From: an uncultured Ruminococcus sp.
Lineage (GTDB): Bacteria > Bacillota > Clostridia > Oscillospirales > Acutalibacteraceae
Length of the DNA stretch: 36,008 bases
NCBI GenBank assembly: GCA_902761345.1
Contig: CACWKD010000018.1
Span: 1-36,008, forward strand
Direction: 5' to 3'
In this document: positions 23,666-30,950 of the stretch, piece after piece
How positions within the stretch are numbered: position 1 is the stretch's first letter
Layout of the letters: every line of letters begins with the position of its first letter
Made by a program: the position numbers and the translations under genes
Notes under the pieces: model-generated
The model's database searches: none
Told to the model about the DNA's origin: nothing
The model's input: only the letters and a program-made list of their open reading frames with translations

Positions 23666-25117
23666 TTATTCGTTATTATCCTTTTTTGGAAGTATATCTT
23701 CTCGGATTTTCTTGAAATTTTCCTTTACTCGTGCCTTTATCTCTTCAAGCTTTGACTCAAATTCCTCATCGTTATCTCCGTTATCGGACAAATCAATATT
23801 TTCACCTTTTTCCCTGTACTCTTGAAGAACTTCATTTATTTCGGAATAGAACTCCTCGTCCTCATTGGTATCTGTTTCGAGTTTGTACTTATCAAGACCG
23901 TTATACATAACCTTGCCCTTTGAATTTTCCGCTGCTTTTTTGATAAGCTCATACACCTTATATGATGAATCCCTGTTATTGAGTCTTTCGCAGCTCTCTC
24001 TCATAGAAAGCAGTCTGTCGGGATATTTTAAAAGCTGATACAATGTGTCGGCAACGGTATTTCTCTTTACGCTTATTGCAAGATTATTATTGCACAGATA
24101 TTCTGTGTTGTCGGTTTCCTGTCCGGGTATTCCTCTGAAAAGCACCATCGGCAGACAGCTTGCAAGAGATTCCGTAACGGTTAATCCGCCCGGCTTCGTT
24201 ATGATCAAATCGGAAAGCTGCATATATTTATGAACTTCCTCTGTAAAATAAATGAGCATAGTCTTTTTTGTTATGTTCATCTTTTCTTCTTTGCGTGACG
24301 GTTCTCTTTCATAGTTGAAATTTATCTCACGCTTTCCAATTCTCATGCCCTCGTTGCACGACAGAATAGAATTAAACTCGTCAAACAGCTTCATATTTCT
24401 GCCCGTAATAACTATTATCTGAAAATCAAGCTCTATTTCATTTATGTTTTCATAAAGCTTTAGTATATCTGTAACACCGAAGCTTCCTGCCATTACAAGA
24501 ACCGTAGGTATATCGGGGTCAAATCCCAGTTGGGTCAGGTGTTCCCTTTTTTGCTCGTCTTTCTCAAAAAACACGGGGTCTATCGGTATTCCAAACGGGT
24601 GGATAATATTTCTGTCAACACCTGTTTTTTCCAGTTCATCTACCATTTGTACGCTCGACACAACATACTCGGTAACACCCGAATTTATGTATATTGTGTG
24701 CGGGGCAAAATCTGTTATTATTGATATTACAGGCACATTTATATATCCCTTATCTATAAGCTTTGAACACATTACCGAAAGAAACGCATGAGTTGTTACA
24801 ACCACATCGGGTTTAAACTCAAAAAAAAGCGGTATGAGTTTTCTTGCAAAAATATTATTTGATTTTTGTATAAGCTTGTTAAGGCTGTTAGTATTATTTG
24901 CCATATGATATAATATTCCGTAAAGCTTTGACAGCTTTGTGGCAGAAAATTTATACCCATCTACAACAACCTTATTGAAATATCTGTTTACATATTCAAG
25001 TCCATCTACTATCCTTACTTCGCCCTCGGGGTCACATTCTTTCAGCACTTTATCAATAGCCTGGGCACACCTCATGTGTCCTCCCCCTGTTCTGGCAGAC
25101 AGAATTAATACCTTCAT
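23666..25117 (-). CDS. MGDG synthase / UgtP-type GT28 glycosyltransferase
   Basis: 483 residues from the ATG at 25117 (GGGAGAG upstream); a TTG five codons earlier overlaps that site. The N-terminal domain opens KVLILSARTGGGHMRCAQAI, the glycine loop of MGDG-synthase-like enzymes, and continues with FFEFKPDVVVTTHAF and PVISIITDFAPH. The C-terminal domain has VLVMAGSFGVTD and the nucleotide-sugar loop ITKPGGLTVTESLASCLP. These enzymes add glucose or galactose from UDP-sugar to diacylglycerol, making glycolipids that also anchor lipoteichoic acid. Unusual points are an extra basic stretch at roughly residues 255-295 between the Rossmann strands, and a ~90-residue highly charged, probably coiled-coil tail. 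It appears monocistronic. Confidence 0.87.
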   Translation of the reverse strand: MKVLILSARTGGGHMRCAQAIDKVLKECDPEGEVRIVDGLEYVNRYFNKVVVDGYKFSATKLSKLYGILYHMANNTNSLNKLIQKSNNIFARKLIPLFFEFKPDVVVTTHAFLSVMCSKLIDKGYINVPVISIITDFAPHTIYINSGVTEYVVSSVQMVDELEKTGVDRNIIHPFGIPIDPVFFEKDEQKREHLTQLGFDPDIPTVLVMAGSFGVTDILKLYENINEIELDFQIIVITGRNMKLFDEFNSILSCNEGMRIGKREINFNYEREPSRKEEKMNITKKTMLIYFTEEVHKYMQLSDLIITKPGGLTVTESLASCLPMVLFRGIPGQETDNTEYLCNNNLAISVKRNTVADTLYQLLKYPDRLLSMRESCERLNNRDSSYKVYELIKKAAENSKGKVMYNGLDKYKLETDTNEDEEFYSEINEVLQEYREKGENIDLSDNGDNDEEFESKLEEIKARVKENFKKIREDILPKKDNNE

Positions 25118-25196
25118 TATACACTCTCCCAAATATTGGTAAATATATTATTTTTATTATACATCATCTCAAAACCGAATTTGCAAACTATTTATT

Positions 25197-25232
25197 AAAA
25201 ATTCAGCCCCTTCATCATATGATGCAGAGGCT
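25197..25232 (-). terminator. Terminator of the ABC exporter operon
   Basis: On the minus strand AGCCTCT-G-CATCAT pairs with ATGATG-A-AGGGGCT (one mismatch, one G-T), followed by GAATTTTT. It starts 8 bases after the permease stop. Confidence 0.75.
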
Positions 25233-25239
25233 TTTGTAA

Positions 25240-26067
25240 TTAATCTAAAATAAAATCGATCTTATTATATCTTGCGCAGCTTATCATTACGCTTATTATC
25301 GACATTACAACTCCTGCTATAATACCGATAAAGAACATACTGCTGCCGCCCGATACTATTGAATACACGCTTATATACTTATAAGGTGATAAGAATGTAA
25401 GAGCGTTGAGCGCAGGCGACATAGAACCTATCAATCCGAACAGTACGGTCATTGTAACTATTACAGCAGAAATAGACGCTGCCTGTGAGCTTGTGTTCAT
25501 AAAGGTTGCAAGCAGGAACGATATAGAAAGGTAAATAATTTCTATCAGCATAAACGCAAGCACCGCAAACGCTATCCTGCCTATGAAATTCATCTTATGG
25601 TTTGAGTACAATACTCCGAGCGATACGACAAACACTGCAATATTGTAAAACAACAGTATAACAACCTGTGCCATATAGCTTGTAAGAACTGTACAAACTC
25701 TTGTTACGGGCATAGAATAAACGAAAGTTATATCGTTATCTCCCCTGCTGCCCGTATTTGCAGACGCACCCAAAAAGCTTGCATATACACACCCAACTAT
25801 AAGCATAAGCTGCATACAAACTCCGAAATTTACGCCGAAGTCTTTAAAATCGGGAAGCTGCCCCGGCTGGTCGCCGCCCGATACCGATGTCGGAACAGAC
25901 GACAGCATATCGCTTACAAACTCAGGCAAGCCGGCATTGAGCAGATTTGTAAACATTACTACAATAAGTATGAACAAGCATACAGAAATTATCGTCCACA
26001 CTATAAAATTCTTTGTTCTCGCTTTAAGATCATATCCCAAAAGAGGCATTGACAGATACTCACTCAT
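25240..26067 (-). CDS. ABC-2 type transporter permease
   Basis: 275 residues from the ATG at 26067; GGAGG precedes it and it overlaps the last codons of the ATPase gene (ATG within AATGAGTGA). About six membrane segments: the first after DLKARTKNF (~residues 20-40), a large external loop containing SVPTSVSGGDQPGQLPDF, then FGVCMQLMLIVGCVYASFLG, VVILLFYNIAVFVVSLGVLY, the next two segments, and a last one near FFIGIIAGVVMSIISVM. VYSMPVTRVC in the cytoplasmic loop matches bacitracin/lantibiotic-type and YtrC-like ABC-2 permeases. It forms the channel half of the exporter with the ATPase upstream; the cargo is unknown. Confidence 0.85.
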   Translation of the reverse strand: MSEYLSMPLLGYDLKARTKNFIVWTIISVCLFILIVVMFTNLLNAGLPEFVSDMLSSVPTSVSGGDQPGQLPDFKDFGVNFGVCMQLMLIVGCVYASFLGASANTGSRGDNDITFVYSMPVTRVCTVLTSYMAQVVILLFYNIAVFVVSLGVLYSNHKMNFIGRIAFAVLAFMLIEIIYLSISFLLATFMNTSSQAASISAVIVTMTVLFGLIGSMSPALNALTFLSPYKYISVYSIVSGGSSMFFIGIIAGVVMSIISVMISCARYNKIDFILD

Positions 26068-26971
26068 TTGACGCACCTCCGTTTTCTTGTTCAAGCTTTT
26101 TCTCATAATATCTTACAAGAGCGTCACCAAGCGACGGCAGCGTTATCTGAAGATCGTCAAGATCATAGTGCGTAAGCGCTTCAACAAGATCGTTAATATC
26201 CTTTTTGTAAAGGAAAGATATATATCCGTTCTCCTCTGTGATCTCCGTTATGTTAAACAGAGTATAAAGCGCGGAAATATCATCGTTTGTCTTAACGCTC
26301 ACCCGTCTTGTATCGCTCTTCATAAGAACTTTCTTCTCCGATATTTCAAGCAGCGAGCCTTTTCTCATTATAGCTATTCTTGAACATATCTGCTGAAGAA
26401 GATCAATATTCCTGTCGCTGATAACAATAGTAACGCCCTCTTTGTTGAGATCAAGCAGATAGTGGGCGAGCTTGTTTTTTGTATCGCTCTCCAATGACGC
26501 AAAAGCGTTATCCATAATAACAAGGTCGGGATTACCCATAAGTGCGATGACAATAGCAACTTTCTTGCGGCACGACATCGGAAGGCTGCTTATCCTCTTA
26601 TTCTTGTCAACACTGAAATGCTTGCACAGCGACATTACCGCCTCGTGATCTTTGACGCCCTTTAGCTTTTCGGCGGTGCGTATAACGTCTATCGCTTTCA
26701 TAGTTTCACAGTAAGTCGGATTGGCAGGCATAAACCCTATTCTGCGTTTCCTTGAAGGATCCTGCGAATATGACTTTTGCCCCATAACCGTAACCGTTCC
26801 GTTTGTCGGTCGGATAAAATCCATAATTAAATTTATTATTGTGCTTTTACCGCTTTTCTTAGGTCCTGCTATTCCGAAGAAATCGCCCTTATTCACGGCA
26901 AAGGTGGTTTCTCCCAAAGCAGGTCTTTTCGTATAGTATTTTGAAACCTTATCAAGGGTTATTACAGCCAC
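26060..26971 (-). CDS. ABC transporter ATPase with degenerate catalytic motifs
   Basis: 303 residues from a GTG at 26971, with GGGGAG 6 bases before it. Walker A is intact (GPKKSGKST, ~residue 36). Other motifs are altered: the LSGGQ signature is SSLPMSCRKK, Walker B ends LVIMDNAFASLE so the catalytic Glu is Asn, and the switch-loop His is Arg (VISDRNIDLL where SSH is usual). The C-terminal ~90 residues form the extra domain seen in CcmA/NatA-type exporters. It should bind ATP but hydrolyse it poorly by itself. The paired permease overlaps its end. It may act as a regulated or nucleotide-sensing subunit, or the transporter may be impaired. Similar degenerate subunits occur in Firmicutes YtrB-like exporters. 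Confidence 0.88.
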   Translation of the reverse strand: MAVITLDKVSKYYTKRPALGETTFAVNKGDFFGIAGPKKSGKSTIINLIMDFIRPTNGTVTVMGQKSYSQDPSRKRRIGFMPANPTYCETMKAIDVIRTAEKLKGVKDHEAVMSLCKHFSVDKNKRISSLPMSCRKKVAIVIALMGNPDLVIMDNAFASLESDTKNKLAHYLLDLNKEGVTIVISDRNIDLLQQICSRIAIMRKGSLLEISEKKVLMKSDTRRVSVKTNDDISALYTLFNITEITEENGYISFLYKKDINDLVEALTHYDLDDLQITLPSLGDALVRYYEKKLEQENGGASNE

Positions 26972-27449
26972 ACAAAACTCCCCTTTTGTAATAATCGTAA
27001 TATTTCTTTTCTTTTAATGTACCCGATTACACAAGTACCTTATTCTATTTTATCATATTTTTCCATTTATTCAATACATATTGAAAAAAACTTTTTTATT
27101 TTATATTTTAATAAATTATGAATTCACAAGATTTTCGAAACCTAAGAAAAAATTGCAAAAATAAACCCTGTGAGATTGCAGATAATATATTTGAAAAGAC
27201 GAAATTTTGAAATTTACAATTTTGTAATAACAATCGGCTTTACAAATTAAAAATTATCTTGTATCATTGTTATGTATCGGAATATTATTAAGTATTCCCG
27301 CAAGTTTTTTGCTGTTTTATTATTATAACCCAATATCATATAAAAATGACGGTGATTTGCGCAAAGGCGGTCTGCCCTTACCTCTTACACTGACAGATCA
27401 TTAAAGGGAGGTTATAATAATTGATTTTAATGAAAAAGAAGGAAAAGAA
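26972..27449. other. Divergent intergenic region ABC operon / VanW gene
   Basis: 478 bases, AT-rich, with no credible gene. It carries the minus-strand ABC promoter and palindrome (27047-27085) and, close to the VanW gene, AAAGGGAGG (27402-27410), which is not followed by an ATG at normal spacing. A 14-base palindrome TTACAATTTTGTAA is at 27214-27227. No plus-strand promoter stands out. Confidence 0.5.
27047..27085 (-). promoter_or_regulatory. ABC operon promoter with palindromic operator candidate
   Basis: On the minus strand TTGAAT (27069-27074), a 16-base spacer and TAAAAT (27047-27052). A perfect palindrome TTCAATA-CA-TATTGAA (27070-27085) covers the -35 box, a position where a repressor would block transcription. 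Confidence 0.55.
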
Positions 27450-29144
27450 ATGAACAATGATAATTTGAAAACAACTGCTGTAAACACAGCAGGCGAGAGC
27501 GAAGAAACATTGGATACAAAATCAGGTTCTCCATTATTATCTGTGAAAAATGCAGCCGCTGCATTCTCACAAAAGCTTTTCAGAAAATCAGACGCTCAGA
27601 CACAGGACGGCACAGCAAAGAAAATCCCCGTAATCATTCCTGTCGTTACTATTGCAGCAGTTCTCACAGCAGGAGTTGTTGTATCAAGCGTCGCTATGGG
27701 TGCTTTTAACTCCGAAAAGTACGATGCTTTTATCGCAACGGAGCAAAGCAACGTCACATTAAAAAGTCCTTCGGGTATGTTCTTGGAGGGTATCTCCGTA
27801 CAGGGTATAGATCTCGGCTCAAAAAGTATGAAGCAGGCGCAGGATCTTCTCTGCATTGAGGAGTCCGAAATGATACCTGAAATAAACTTTACTCTTAATT
27901 GTCACGACAAGATAGTTTATGTAACGGAAGACGATTTTGATTTTGAGTTTGACACGGTAAAGGTACTCAACGAGGCATACGAATACAGCGAGTATATGAG
28001 AGAGATCCTTGCAAAGGAAGAGAGAACTTCTCTCAGATCCGACGAAAAAAAGGATTACTCTATTTCAATGACTTTTAATGAGGACTCTATCTCCGAGGTT
28101 AGCCGCGCAGTTGCTCAAAAGGTAAATGTTGCGGTACAGGACGCACACGTTACCAAGATAAACATTGAGGCTGTTAATCCCGATGAAATGTTCACATTTG
28201 CAGACGGGGTAGTAGGTTACGATATTGACGTTGAGGATCTTACAACACAGATCTCGACCCTTATCAAAAACGAAAACTACACGGCAGATATAATAGGCGA
28301 GATGAAAGAGGTACAGCCTGATATTACCCTTGAAAATCTCAAAAAAAATCTTGTGCTTATCTCTCAGTATGAAACATGGTCGGGAAACACATGGGCAGGA
28401 AATATGAATATGATGACAGCCATGCAGACTATGAACGGCTCGATAATCAAGAACGGAGAGATTTTCTCATTCAACGAGCATACGGGCAACAGTAACCTTG
28501 CAGAAAATGGCTACTATGCGGCAGGCGTTATTGTAAACGGCAGATCGGCAGACGGTATCGGCGGCGGTATCTGTCAAGCGGCAACTACGATTTACAACGC
28601 TGCGATCAGAGCAGATATGACAGTTGTTGCAAGAGAGCCTCACACTTGGCCGTCTGTATATGTTCCTGTCGGCATAGACTCGGCTATTGATTACGGCAAT
28701 ATCGATATGTCTTTTAAAAACGAAACAGGACATGACGTATATCTTATCTGCTATATGGACGGAGCTCAGCTCAACGCATTCATCTACGGCTACAAACCGA
28801 CAGAGTATGACGAGATAGTAGTTTCATCATGGTTTACAGGTTCAACAGGCGCAGGATTTGGCGCTGCGGCTTGCCGAAACTACTATAAAGACGGCGAGCT
28901 TGTAAAAACAGAGGATCTTCCTGCGTCATATTACAGCAACGGCGGCGGCACAAGCTATTCGTACGACGAACCACTCTCGGGTTATGTTTATAAGAGGGTG
29001 TTTACAGACCGACAGGCAGCCGACGGAAAAACAGAGTATGAAGTAACTGTAACGACTGAGGACGAAGAAGAAACAGAGGACGAAACAGAGGACGAAGAAG
29101 AAACAGAGGACGAAGAAGAAACAGAGGACGAAACAGAGGAATAA
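27450..29144 (+). CDS. VanW family surface protein with acidic repeat tail
   Basis: 564 residues. A hydrophilic ~50-residue cytoplasmic segment precedes one membrane helix (PVIIPVVTIAAVLTAGVVV), so most of the protein lies outside. Next comes a peptidoglycan-binding-4-like region (GISVQGIDLGSKSMKQAQDL), then the VanW domain: SFNEHTGNSNLAENGYYAAG, DGIGGGICQAATTIYNAAIR and PHTWPSVYVPVGIDSAIDYG. The C-terminal ~30 residues are a (E/D)ETEDE repeat. VanW is named after vancomycin clusters, but the domain is widespread in Clostridia and its function is unknown. AAGGA stands 6 bases before the ATG; a 10-codon TTG-start frame with a better ribosome site at 27402-27410 overlaps the start by ATGA. Confidence 0.9.
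   Translation: MNNDNLKTTAVNTAGESEETLDTKSGSPLLSVKNAAAAFSQKLFRKSDAQTQDGTAKKIPVIIPVVTIAAVLTAGVVVSSVAMGAFNSEKYDAFIATEQSNVTLKSPSGMFLEGISVQGIDLGSKSMKQAQDLLCIEESEMIPEINFTLNCHDKIVYVTEDDFDFEFDTVKVLNEAYEYSEYMREILAKEERTSLRSDEKKDYSISMTFNEDSISEVSRAVAQKVNVAVQDAHVTKINIEAVNPDEMFTFADGVVGYDIDVEDLTTQISTLIKNENYTADIIGEMKEVQPDITLENLKKNLVLISQYETWSGNTWAGNMNMMTAMQTMNGSIIKNGEIFSFNEHTGNSNLAENGYYAAGVIVNGRSADGIGGGICQAATTIYNAAIRADMTVVAREPHTWPSVYVPVGIDSAIDYGNIDMSFKNETGHDVYLICYMDGAQLNAFIYGYKPTEYDEIVVSSWFTGSTGAGFGAAACRNYYKDGELVKTEDLPASYYSNGGGTSYSYDEPLSGYVYKRVFTDRQAADGKTEYEVTVTTEDEEETEDETEDEEETEDEEETEDETEE
29059..29142 (+). repeat. In-frame acidic tandem repeat at VanW C-terminus
   Basis: Repeated GACGAAGAAGAAACAGAG and shorter GACGAAACAGAG units encode DEEETE and DETE. 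Copy number could vary without breaking the frame. Confidence 0.8.
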
Positions 29145-29154
29145 TATGTAAATC

Positions 29155-29187
29155 AAACTCCCGAGGAAAAATCTTCGGGAGTTTTTT
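29155..29187 (+). terminator. Terminator of the VanW gene
   Basis: AAACTCCCGA (29155-29164) pairs perfectly with TCGGGAGTTT (29175-29184), followed by a T run; 10 bases after the stop. Confidence 0.9.
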
Positions 29188-29363
29188 ATAACTGTATGGA
29201 TTTATTGGAGTGTTTATGTTAAAATGATGATATGCAGTAAAAAGCAGTGGTATTTGTATATTATGTAACTTCACCCCTTGCAGAGCCTTTGAAAAAGCTT
29301 GTGCGGAACATAAATATTACACAAAAAAGCAAATTTTAATTTGTTAAATAAAGGAGAATCAAA

Positions 29364-30020
29364 ATGAAAATAAAAGGTGTTATTTTTGACTTGGACGGAC
29401 TGCTTCTCGATACGGAAAAGCTTTACCAAAGATTTTGGATAGAAGCGGCGGCAAAGTGCGGATACAAAATGACAAAAGAACAGTCTTTACAGCTTCGCAG
29501 CCTTGACAAGGAGCTTGCAAAGGAGCTGTTATCGGAATGGTTCGGAAAAGATTTCAGCTACCAAAAAACAAAAGATATAAGAGTTAAGCTTATGAACGAA
29601 TACATAGATCAAAACGGCATTGAAGCAAAAAAGGGTGCAAAGGAGCTTGCCGAGTATCTGCGAGAAAAGAGTTACAAAACAGCTATCGCAACGGCTACAA
29701 ATTACGAGAGAGCAAATTGTCATCTTAAACTGGCAGGAATACGACAATATTTCGACAATGTTATCTGTGCGTCAAGCGTAGAACATGGAAAACCTTTCCC
29801 CGATGTATATCTTTATGCTTGCAGGCAATTACAGCTTGAACCGTGCGAATGTCTTGCATTGGAGGATTCTCCGAACGGTATAAAATCGGCTTACAGTGCA
29901 GGGTGTGTGACTGTATGCGTACCCGACGGCGGCGAGGCTGAGGAGGAAATAAACCCGCTTATCAATTACCATGCAAAATCGCTTGTTGATGTTATAGAAA
30001 TAATAGAAAATATGAAGTAA
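29364..30020 (+). CDS. HAD-superfamily hydrolase, beta-phosphoglucomutase-like subfamily
   Basis: 218 residues, the usual length for HAD subfamily IA. Motif I FDLDGLLLDTE carries the nucleophile Asp and acid/base Asp near the N-terminus; a helical cap follows; motif II is IATATNYERA, motif III the Lys of HGKPFPDVY, and motif IV LALEDSPNGIKSA. This is the group of phosphoglycolate phosphatase and beta-phosphoglucomutase relatives; which sugar phosphate it acts on is not clear. AAAGGAG precedes the ATG. It stands alone between two terminators; TTGAAA at 29292 with an AT-rich -10 region is a weak promoter candidate. Confidence 0.88.
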   Translation: MKIKGVIFDLDGLLLDTEKLYQRFWIEAAAKCGYKMTKEQSLQLRSLDKELAKELLSEWFGKDFSYQKTKDIRVKLMNEYIDQNGIEAKKGAKELAEYLREKSYKTAIATATNYERANCHLKLAGIRQYFDNVICASSVEHGKPFPDVYLYACRQLQLEPCECLALEDSPNGIKSAYSAGCVTVCVPDGGEAEEEINPLINYHAKSLVDVIEIIENMK

Positions 30021-30024
30021 AAAA

Positions 30025-30058
30025 TCCCTATCGTAAACCGAATTACGGTAGGGAAAAT
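30025..30058. terminator. Bidirectional terminator between HAD and XRE genes
   Basis: TCCCTATCGTAA (30025-30036) pairs with TTACGGTAGGGA (30043-30054) over 12 bp with one G-T; T runs occur on both strands just outside, so it can end both convergent transcripts. Confidence 0.85.
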
Positions 30059-30060
30059 TT

Positions 30061-30429
30061 TTATCTGTAAAGCTGCGATACTATCTCGCCCAATATGGCA
30101 AATTCTGTTTCGGATAAGTTGTTTTTATTTTTGTAATTGTGTTCTCTCAGAGTATTTACAAGGCGGTTTACCATATCAACCTGTTCGGCGGTTAGGTTAT
30201 ACACGGATATTTTTTCACGCTGTTCCGTACCGCAAAGGTAATCGAGAGATACGTTAAAAACAGCGGCAAGCGTACGCAGAACATCAAGCGGCGGTGAGGC
30301 AACTCCAAGCTCGTATTTACTCACTGCGGCTTTTGAGATGCCAAGCTTATTGCCGAGTTCTGTCTGTGTCATATTTTTTTCCTTGCGGAGTGTTTTCAGT
30401 GTCTGCCCGAAATCGTAAGCATATTCCAT
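30061..30429 (-). CDS. XRE-family transcriptional regulator 1
   Basis: 122 residues. The N-terminal helix-turn-helix (residues ~8-62) reads FGQTLKTLRKEKNMTQTELG and KLGISKAAVSKYELGVASPP, then VFNVSLDYLCGTE, the standard Cro/C1-type fold. The C-terminal ~50 residues (NLTAEQVDMVNRLVNTLREH and SETEFAILGEIVSQLY) are helical and may serve dimerisation. TTAGGAGA lies before the ATG. A perfect inverted repeat TCAACA-ATTA-TGTTGA (30455-30470) between promoter and gene suggests autoregulation. Confidence 0.9.
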   Translation of the reverse strand: MEYAYDFGQTLKTLRKEKNMTQTELGNKLGISKAAVSKYELGVASPPLDVLRTLAAVFNVSLDYLCGTEQREKISVYNLTAEQVDMVNRLVNTLREHNYKNKNNLSETEFAILGEIVSQLYR

Positions 30430-30454
30430 AATAAATCTCCTAATAAGATACTTT

Positions 30455-30507
30455 TCAACATAATTGTTGACTTTAATTCTATTATATGTTATTATAGTAT
30501 CTGTAAA
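30455..30507 (-). promoter_or_regulatory. Promoter and operator candidate of XRE regulator 1
   Basis: On the minus strand TTTACA (30502-30507) with overlapping -10 options TATAAT (30481-30486, 15-base spacer) and TAATAG (17-base spacer). Downstream lies the inverted repeat TCAACA-4-TGTTGA (30455-30470), placed where a bound repressor would block elongation or initiation. Confidence 0.5.
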
Positions 30508-30564
30508 GTAGAAATTTATTTATTAACATTAATTAAAAGTAGAATATAAAGATACAATAAAATA

Positions 30565-30768
30565 TTACGGATCGTTTTTAAGCTCAAGAATGTAATCTGC
30601 CGAAACATTATACAGCCTGCATATTTCAACAAGCTTATCAATAGGCAAGCTGCGTTTTCCGCTTTCATACAACTGGTATTGCTGGCGAGTGATTTTAAGT
30701 ACCCTCGCAACGTATTCTTGTTTTAAGTCATGATCTTCCCGCAAATCTCTGAGCCGCCGCAGATACAT
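30565..30768 (-). CDS. XRE-family transcriptional regulator 2 (HTH only)
   Basis: 67 residues, a bare Cro/C1-type helix-turn-helix: LRRLRDLREDHDLKQEYVAR, LKITRQQYQLYESGKRSLP, then LCRLYNVSADYILEL-like NVSADYILELKNDP at the end. GAGGGTG precedes the ATG. It reads away from the zinc-ribbon gene at 30951; their promoters are back to back with only 4 bases between the -35 boxes, so this repressor is the likely controller of both. The gap to regulator 1 is 135 bases on the same strand. Confidence 0.9.
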   Translation of the reverse strand: MYLRRLRDLREDHDLKQEYVARVLKITRQQYQLYESGKRSLPIDKLVEICRLYNVSADYILELKNDP

Positions 30769-30811
30769 TTTCGCACCCTCTTCTTTAGTAAATTATTAGA
30801 GATTATTCCCC

Positions 30812-30840
30812 ATTTTAAATTTTACTATAATTTCAGTAAA
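30812..30840 (-). promoter_or_regulatory. Promoter of XRE regulator 2
   Basis: On the minus strand TTTACT (30835-30840), a 17-base spacer and TAAAAT (30812-30817). Confidence 0.6.
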
Positions 30841-30844
30841 AGCC

Positions 30845-30873
30845 TTGACAAGCATTCAAACGAATGCTAAAAT
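30845..30873 (+). promoter_or_regulatory. Promoter of the zinc-ribbon gene with palindrome filling its spacer
   Basis: TTGACA (30845-30850), exactly 17 bases, TAAAAT (30868-30873). The spacer is occupied by the perfect inverted repeat AGCATTC-AAAC-GAATGCT (30851-30868). Confidence 0.8.
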
Positions 30874-30927
30874 ATAGTAAAAGCATTTATTTGAATGCAT
30901 AATATATGTTCATATTAATGTGAACAT
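30851..30927 (+). promoter_or_regulatory. Operator candidates: two AGCATTN4GAATGC sites and a third inverted repeat
   Basis: Site 1 AGCATTC-AAAC-GAATGCT (30851-30868) and site 2 AGCATTT-ATTT-GAATGCA (30882-30899) share arms and a 4-base spacer; their centres are 31 bases apart, about three helical turns. A third, different inverted repeat (ATGTTCATAT, TA, ATGTGAACAT; one mismatch) covers 30906-30927 in the leader, just before the ribosome site. The regular design suggests cooperative repressor binding. Confidence 0.65.
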
Positions 30928-30950
30928 CATCATATTAAAGAGGTGAGTGT

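Noticed and set aside
28926..29156. Hydrophobic minus-strand ORF rich in Phe, Leu and Cys
   Set aside because: It is the complement of the GAA/GAC acidic repeat of the VanW gene; the sense frame carries the conserved domain.
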